The translations under genes were made by a program, and so were the position numbers. Under the pieces are notes generated by a model. The model saw only the letters and a program-made list of their open reading frames with translations. It was not told where the DNA came from and did not search any database. A stretch of 26,995 nt of DNA, from assembly GCF_000003815.2 (NCBI RefSeq), contig NC_049985.1:196253-223247 (forward strand), read 5' to 3'. This document shows positions 20,003-26,995 of this stretch, in pieces. This stretch comes from Branchiostoma floridae. Its lineage: Eukaryota > Chordata > Leptocardii > Amphioxiformes > Branchiostomatidae. Numbering within the stretch: the first letter of the stretch is position 1; each line of letters opens with the position of its first letter.

Positions 20003-22084
20003 AAAGCGTCCTCCTTTTTTTTTCCGTTTATATTTTTTACTTTCGTTGCTGAACGAAATGCCCGGAAAATTTTCTCGTTGCTGACACTGTTTCTGTGCAT
20101 CTGATGAAGGTACAACTGTTGATGGTACTGGTAGGTGCAAGTACGGGTCGGTCACGCTCGGTAAAATTTTCTACGTGTATACCGTTTTGATCTGCACTGG
20201 TTTAAAGAAGCTGTGCTGACTGTTGAAGCCGATGCAGACTGTCCATTGGTGGGTGCTGTGGCAACCTGCAATTGATAGAGGTTTGAATTAAGAATGACAG
20301 CCTGGCTCCATGCCAAGGTAAATTTGTTTATGAGTCACAGAAAGAGGCCAAGGGCTGGAAGTGGTCGTAAATGTTTTGCATGTGTTGTCGTGGCGGTATG
20401 TGTTGACTGCCATCAGAAAAATGTCACTGGACTTTGTGGAATTTTTTTTGCAACTTGACGTAGTACCAAACCAAATATGATGACTCATTTGTTTTCAAAC
20501 AAATCTGAATCGGTATCAAACATGTTACACGTTTCAGCAATGTCTTTTAGTTGTATATAACACAAATTTTATTGAACGTTTCTCAAATTTTATCCACAGC
20601 CCCTACACCCCATGAACAACAACAACACAAATTTTATGGACTGCAAGGAATAGGCTTCAACAGTCAAAGCTTCCTTCACTTTATTTGTTGTTGGCTGTAG
20701 TTTTGTATCATGTCACTGTAAGTCTGTGGATAGTTATGGGTACACAGGGGCTGACGTATTCCCGAAAACTTCCAGGTTTCGTGATATTGATAATTAACCC
20801 TTTTTACAGATCGTAACCTCAAAACAACACAATGCAAGAACAACATTCTGACATCTGATTCAGTACAACACTGTAAATGATGAAACTTTCGCAGTGGTTT
20901 TGTGTCATGTTAGGACAGAAAAGAGGATCAGCAGTGTTTTAAATTTGCACTTGGAACAATTGTAAATCATAGTAGTAAAACATATGGAGAACATATATTT
21001 GTAGAGTCACAACATTGCAATGGAGAAGTCACAGCAAAAATGAACCACTGCAAAAGCTTCACATTTTACAGTATGTATTAATACTAATATCTACATCAAC
21101 AAAGCAGTATTATGCCTCATGTTATGAGTATTATGGGTTATATTTGTGCTGGTGGGATCAGAATATTGAAGTAAATGTCATATTGACAGCTAGAAATATC
21201 AGGGAGGCTTGACTTATGAAACTCAAATCGTTAAGTCAAGGGAGTATTTTATATGGGCCATTTTTCAAGTTGAGAAATTGGTTCAAAAATAACGCCAGTT
21301 TTTATATAGGACAGAATATGTTCAACATTCTTGTCAAAAGGATGAACATTGAAAGGTACAAAATGTACAAATGGTCTTGACATATTTTCGTGTATTTTGA
21401 TCCCAGAGCTTTTATATATCCATCCAAAGAAAGCACATCGCTTTGACAAAAGCGCAGTTCGATCGACATTACGAGCAAATTAAACCGTTGTACCTGTACC
21501 TAGTCATCCGTGCTTACACTGATGTATGCAAAGCAGGCCCTGCTGTGTTTTTATGAGTACAACTGGTGTGGAAAGCATGCCATTGTTTCCAAAAGGCAAA
21601 AGAAAAAAAAGGCTGAGAAGTGTTGAGAAATGATGTTGACACTTGGCCTCATGCAATGAGAAGGTTTTACCTGCTTTAGCTGCAGTTTGTTATGCTGAGG
21701 GAGAAACTGCCAAGGGAAATTATGATGTCCAGGGAAATATGCGTTTGCTACATGTAGGTGGTTGTGAGACTTATACAAAGAAACGCCAGCAAAAATACTG
21801 CTACTTACTGTCAGTCAGTCTATACAGACTATGACACTACTGAAAAATACTGCAGATGCATCATAAAAGACTAGAAAAGTGGTGTCCATATGTACAAAGC
21901 ACTCAAAATGAGAGGAGACACAATATTTGACAAATAAGTGACAAACTAAAACAATGTTTTATACATTTAAAATGGAAAATAAACCACTTGTGTTGAGACA
22001 TATTAATTAAAAACACTTGAAGTGTAATATTTCTCAAAGCATGACAGAAATTGATCAGTACAATGTAAAATTCTGATTTGAAAT

Positions 22085-22117
22085 GTGATAGTGATAATAA
22101 TTATTATATTCTATCAC
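22085..22117. repeat. Short AT-rich inverted repeat
   Basis: GTGATAG and CTATCAC flank a complementary ATAATAATTATTAT core, forming a hairpin with few mismatches. It has no gene context. Confidence 0.6.
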
Positions 22118-22632
22118 ATATACATCAGAAATGCTTTTTCTCAAGAATACATCCTAAGACAATTTGTTGCCATATAATGTGCAGGAGAATGAACTCCAAT
22201 ATTTTAAAGTTTTGAACTAAAAAGAAACCTGTTAAGTTTAGATCAGATCAGAGTGGACTACATTTGCTTTTGGAATTGAAACCTTTTTAAATACATTGTA
22301 TTAAAAAAATGTGAATTTAGATCCTTTTAAGATGATTTGTCCACAATAAAACTTTAGAACAAAAAGATATTCCTGGAAAGAAATAAAAAAATAAACTAGG
22401 ACATGACAATTTCCCTTGGCTGTTTTAAGCATGTTCAGATGAAACAACAACAAAAAAAAAAGAAAAAAAATGCAAAGGAACAACTTTATTGTGCAAAAAA
22501 AAAAGAAGTTAGAGAAAAATTGCATGTATTTTGCTGATTCAAGGTTGTGCTACCCACCTGAGTTGCTGTATATGTTTGTACGCCCCTGAGCCTTATTGGG
22601 GGCAGCTAACTTTGAACTTGGGCGTCTGTTAC

Positions 22633-22905
22633 GGCCATTCAAACACAGCTCTTAAGTGGTACAGGCGTAGGCCATTTTGGACAGTTATATTTCTTCTAAC
22701 TATGCACTTCAGTTTACATTTACCAGTATATTTGACATTCAAAGTTAGGTCTGAGTGGTACAGGCATAGGCCATTTTGGACAGTTTTATTTCTTCTAATT
22801 ATGCACTTCAGTTTACATTTATAGTATACTTGACATTCAAACTTAGCTCTAAGTGGTACAGTCTTAGGCCCTTTTGGACAGTTATATTCTTCTGACTTTC
22901 AAACG
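22633..22905. repeat. ~99-bp tandem repeat, about 2.7 copies
   Basis: AGTGGTACAG begins at 22655, 22754 and 22852, followed by TAGGCC, TTTTGGACAGTT and TATT.CTTCT. The first two units also share ATGCACTTCAGTTTACATTT and GACATTCAAA. The 97-codon frame over it is a by-product of the repeat, whose period of 99 keeps frame. Confidence 0.92.
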
Positions 22906-23892
22906 CATTTCAAAAGCATTTCAGACATTCAAACTTGAAAAGGTTGGGAGAGGGGCAAGCAATTCAACCCTGTATGCCTACAGAATTTTTCTATAGCAGC
23001 CCCTATATACTAGGTCAACAGCAGACCACATTATACTTACAAACTGAAAATGGGGTACCATTTATTCAAAACGCTTAGTACAAGTGCACTGAGGTTTAAA
23101 AAAGGTTTTTTAAAAAAAAAACTCTTGTCATAGTCAGCCAAAGTTTACAGTTGATAAAGCCAACATGTCGGTTGTAGAACAGATTTCTGCTTACTAAGGG
23201 AAAGATGAAGGACCTAGAAGAGAGCCCTGAACCTTTGTCTCAAGTGCGAGAATGGTATTTGAACTTCTACTTGTTTACATGACATTATACATGTACATAT
23301 AACAAGTCTGCACCAGAAAGCAGCTCAATTGGAAGAAATCCAACTCTTATTCTTAGCTGTCTATTTGGAAGACACCCAACTCTAGCAGTAAACAGGAAAT
23401 ATGTCTAGTTTCTCCTGCAAAGCTATGGGAATCATTAGGACGCCTTAACTTGATAAATACGATTAAGCCGGAATTAAAAGTATCACGAATATATTTCAAG
23501 GATGAATGCCCTGTACGTGAAGGCATTTGTAAAAAGATATGGCACATAAAATGATTCCCAGTGTGTTTAAGACAATTTCATGCCAGACTCAGTCTGAGAC
23601 AGAGGAAACCAATGTTTTGTAGTCTGAAAACAATTTCAAGTTGCACATTTTTTTTTCCAAAGGGCACCTACATTTAGAAATGCTGTAGATATGCCATGTA
23701 AATGATAGAGTAAATTGTTTTGCTTAGTACTCTGTTTACACTCATGCAGTACGATTTATGGTCAAGCGGATCAGAATTAAATGGAAGCAATGTTAGGACA
23801 GCCTGCTTCAGAAGGAAGCTATACATATCCTGGGGTGAACCCAATGTCCTAATATACATAGCCAGTGAGTCAGTGTCCTTGTAACAGGATAC

Positions 23893-24820
23893 TGTAGATT
23901 GTTCTGGAAGGACCCTGGCAGCTGTATGGATGGCACAGATTTTCAGGATGTCTTCATGCTGACTTTGAACTAAACTGATCAGATTTTACGAGTTTGGGAG
24001 AGTGTATGATTGAATCCTAACAATGTTCAAACTAAGAGACAAGAAAATGATATGCTAACTGAAACGTCTGACCATTTCCAACATCATATCTAGTTGCTTG
24101 AGTAGCTGCTATTTGGTGTATATTATATCTTAACCTAACCTTAATTGACATAATGATATGCTAATGTTGGATTGATTTAAAGTCTTGTTGATGGAATGTC
24201 AGTCATGACCTGGGAGTGGTTCCAAGGTCATTTGAAGGGCAGATTTACAACTGTGTCATGGTTGGAAGTTATTTTGTAATTTGATATTTGATGGTTCTAG
24301 AACGGACTCTGATGTCAGGTTAATGTAGCTGAGCAGATGGCACAGAAGTTTTGGATTTTCCTTTTTATAATGACTTGAAAGTCTTAATTTTCACTATACC
24401 GATGGACTTCAAATGGTTGTGAAATGGAAAGACTACAAACAGATGATGGCATTGCAGGGTTTCATATTCTTGTAAGATGGTGTCAAGTTCAGTTGACTCA
24501 GATTTTCATTATTTCATATTCATGTGTGCATTAAAGGGATTAAATTTCAGATACTCTGGTGACAACTAGAGTGTATTGCACAATCCTATGCAAAGATGTT
24601 TAGAGGAACAAGAAGTGATGATGCACTTAAGTTTTATCAATTTTGGAAGACATCAGTGCCAAGTCTTGTTGTTGACAGAACGTCAGCTCTGACCTTGGAA
24701 TGCAGCCAAGGTCAGTTGGAAGGAAGACAGATAGCAAGGGTCCTCTGGTCTTGCAGCAGTTTTGTAATGCGATATTTAGATGGTTCTGGAAAGGATCTGA
24801 TAGTGCCAGAGGGTTTCTGA
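23893..24820. repeat. Dispersed, diverged duplication (about 140 bp, three copies)
   Basis: Segments at 24181-24320 and 24662-24817 share AGTCTTGTTG, CAAGGTCA.TTG, TTTTGTAAT, GATATTT.GATGGTTCT and TCTGAT. A shorter relative at 23893-23960 shares the GTTCTGGAAGGACC and ATGGCACAGA parts. Divergence is considerable, so these are old copies. Confidence 0.6.
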
Positions 24821-25198
24821 CAAATTTTTTACATGAAGGTTTTGCTTTGCTGATCAATGAACTTATGTTTGGAGGGTTGAAACCAAAATGGCAAATTCAT
24901 GCAAATGTGCACCACGATTCTATTACATATTCATTAAAAGACTTGCCTGCAAAGTCTTGTTAGGGTTCTTCGTAGAAATGTAGAGCAATATGAGAGGGTG
25001 CTATGCTATGTAATTATAGTAACTCTGTAGAAAAAGGAACACAACAAATTTTGATGACGCAAGCAACATAACAATTTTAGGCTTGAACATTGAAAACATG
25101 TTGTTGAGATCATAAATATGTAGCCTGAGTATTCGATAATGATTCCTTTGGGAGAGCTCTGTTACTGATAGTACCAAGTTCAAGTTGCTGACAGTTGT

Positions 25199-25215
25199 CC
25201 CAGTTTTAAACTGGG
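25199..25215. repeat. Short near-perfect palindrome
   Basis: CCCAGTTT and AAACTGGG flank a single T. It is isolated and no function is evident. Confidence 0.7.
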
Positions 25216-25989
25216 AACGAAGCCAAGTTCATGTCCAACAGCAGATGCAGACAGATTACGCTAGGGTCACATGTTAACCCAGTGGATGATCGCTGATGCT
25301 CCAGATTTGTGGCTAGATATTTGACCTCTTTGGTGTGGCGCAATACTTCAAATATAGAAATCAAAGCTGTCATGATGATATTGGCACTCAATGGAAGCTG
25401 CTTGGGGGATTGTTTTTCGCCAAAGCTGCTATATATGATGTAGACATACTCCATGGGTGTCCAGATATACTACTATTTGTAGATTCCAGACTGCATGGGT
25501 GTCCATATACTACGGTTACATGTACATGTAGGTCAGTTTGGGGAAGGGTGGCATCACTGGGGTCAAGGGAGGGAAAATAGTCTGCATTATATACATGTTT
25601 TTGTTAAGGTTCAGAAAGATTTTGAAAATAAAGTGGTGTTAGACTTGTGCGCTGCAGACTTGTAGTTGAAGTCTTGTCTACAGTGGAATTGTATGGGTTT
25701 ATCAGACGAGTTAACTTACAATTATGACTAACTTCTTTTGAGGCTGTTCCAAAACTGCAAAAAACTAGAAGATTTTAGGGTTTTGAAATTACAACTTTCA
25801 AAAGAATGGAAAAAAAAATTGCTAGAAATAATACAAGAGAGTTCAATACATTTCCACACAAATTTCATTGAAAAGAAAAAAAAAATATTAAAAAAGTACA
25901 AGACCTGCAACTGGAACACCCCCTGCATTTCCAACCAAAGCTGCTAGAGGGCTGTCTACTAATGAGAATCATGACCATAGCTTGTCCTG

Positions 25990-26350
25990 AACATGAAAAA
26001 AACAAAACGAGACGTTCCGCTGCAGTACCAAAGAAAGGCAATAAGGGGCCCAAAATCTAATTGTTGCTTCCTTGTACCAACCCCTACCATTGTACCAAAT
26101 ATCACCAAGATCCGTCCTCGACTTGCTGTGATGTGTTGCCCGTAAAGAAACAAATCTATACAAACTCGCACCCGAAAACATAACCTCCAAAACAAAAGTA
26201 AAATTAAAAAGTTGAGTGCCACATAACTTTAGGGCTGACTGTTGCCCACAAACAAAGAAACTGACACACATTTGCACCCAAAAACGTAACCTTCAAATCA
26301 AAAGCGAAATTAAAAAGTTGAGTGCCACATAACTTACGGGCTGAGCGTTG
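25990..26350 (-). repeat. Probable dispersed repeat with ~106-bp internal tandem units
   Basis: Units begin at GTTGCC in 26135 and 26241, with a short third start (GTTG) at 26347. They share AAAGAAAC, GCACCC.AAAAC.TAACC and a 20-base block ending in AGTTGAGTGCCACATAACTT. The preceding part (26000-26134) has the look of an abundant interspersed repeat, but this rests on general impression. Minus-strand frames here are by-products. Confidence 0.75.
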
Positions 26351-26529
26351 AATGGCCGTAGCAAGCATTAGGACCATGGCACGTGGTCTCTGGGACTTCC
26401 TCTCAAGTGTGATGCAGAATACCAAATTATGTTACTCCACAATCTCACTGATCGTATCCTCTGTGTGGCTGTGTCCATATATAGGTGTGATACTACATTT
26501 CTAGGAGACACCCTACTATCTAACACACA

Positions 26530-26995
26530 GGGCCTAACTTTAAGGCCCCCGGACTACGTAGCATTGTGCAACCAAGCCAAGCCGCTCTGTCCGCTTCTCT
26601 GACGCAGTGGTGGCGAGACGGAGGCTAACCGCATGAGGGATGTGAGAGTGACAATAATACATGTGATGATGATGCCAATGTATACTACAGGTACAGGTAA
26701 CGCACAACATCCACTCCTGGTCTGTAAAAATGCTGTTGATGTTGATATTGTTGATGTTGCTATTGCAGAGTGACGCACTGACTAATCCTACACTTGGATC
26801 TTATAGGAACAACCCTCCTCTCCGCAGGCCAGGGTTAAGGCTCTGCGAAAAGGCGAACCATTGGGGACAAGTGCGCACGCATGATCCTCCGAACTACCGG
26901 CCCGTTGATTGGCCCGCACGCCTCGTGGGTATGCCATGTCGAAAAGTGTCCCCCAGGAATTTGCTAGGTCGTGATGATGATTATGATGATCGTAC
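26530..26995. promoter_or_regulatory. CpG-richer block at the right edge
   Basis: CpG density rises in 26570-26640 and 26840-26960. Two inverted CCAAT boxes (ATTGG near 26860 and GATTGG near 26906) lie in the second part. A GGGCCT/AGGCCC inverted repeat sits at 26530-26548. The block could be a promoter, an exon flank, or part of a mobile element; the window ends before this can be decided. Confidence 0.25.

Larger units (their letters stand above)
18597..26995 (+). other. Presumed intron 2 of the SLC6-like gene (continues past the window)
   Basis: After exon 2 no sequence encodes the next expected segment, namely TM3 with its Tyr-Tyr-Asn motif, in any frame I read. The remaining 8.4 kb is therefore best read as intron 2 plus repeats. 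Alternatively the gene could be truncated, or the assembly misjoined here. Outside the repeats listed separately, 18600-19138, 19345-22632, 22901-23880 and 24820-25930 hold AT-rich sequence with no recognised gene. A chance-like open frame of 131 codons occurs at 19607-20002. Confidence 0.55.

Noticed and set aside
20580-20760. Inverted repeat (CCACAGCCCCTACAC and GTACACAGGGGCTG)
   Set aside because: The arms match only partly, and the distant ends do not give a clean terminal repeat.
22531-22824. 97-codon frame with repeated internal peptide
   Set aside because: It arises because the tandem unit is 99 bases long, a multiple of three. No protein family is recognised.
1-26995. A multi-gene system, CRISPR array or operon
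   Set aside because: The window is eukaryotic non-coding DNA with one spliced gene fragment. Nothing resembles a gene cluster.

Overview
The window looks like a piece of a deuterostome invertebrate genome, most likely an amphioxus (Branchiostoma). It is AT-rich eukaryotic non-coding DNA with two short, well-spliced exons of a solute carrier gene, several miniature inverted-repeat elements, and many decayed local tandem duplications. The species guess is inference from this overall character; no species-diagnostic sequence was tested. There is an assembly gap at 1260-1610.

Only one protein-coding gene is convincingly visible: the 5' end of an SLC6-family Na+/Cl- dependent amino-acid transporter on the + strand (glycine/proline/neutral amino-acid type, not monoamine). 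A splice acceptor at 17666-17667 opens the first coding exon. The start codon at 17693 has an in-frame stop 12 bases upstream and a strong start context. Exon 1 (17693-17921) encodes the cytosolic N-terminus and TM1. Exon 2 (18465-18596) encodes TM2 and the first intracellular loop. The two exons join in the same phase (1). No third exon was found, so intron 2 seems to run from 18597 past the right edge. A perfect 82-bp copy of the TM1 part of exon 1 sits 168 bp downstream inside intron 1, in the same reading frame.

Region by region: 1-1259 is AT-rich with no gene. 1611-2080 is CpG-rich and promoter-like, beside the gap. 2081-5970 is non-coding with a pair of CArG boxes and a CA microsatellite. 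5976-6447 is a ~125-bp tandem repeat. 6448-6752 may end in a non-coding exon (consensus donor at 6747). 8500-8720 is a second CpG-rich, promoter-like block. 9679-11433 holds two more tandem duplications. 12829-14322 packs three inverted-repeat transposon-like elements. 13905-15345 is a decayed tandem array, interrupted by the third of them. 15424-17090 holds two further duplications. 17340-17667 is a CpG-richer stretch just before the transporter. From 18597 onward the window is intron 2 with repeats and at least one further terminal-inverted-repeat element.

I see no operon, RNA gene, CRISPR array or multi-gene system. The most notable points are the TM1 duplication, the nested mobile-element cluster and the frequency of small local tandem duplications. 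Most other open frames are short and look like chance.
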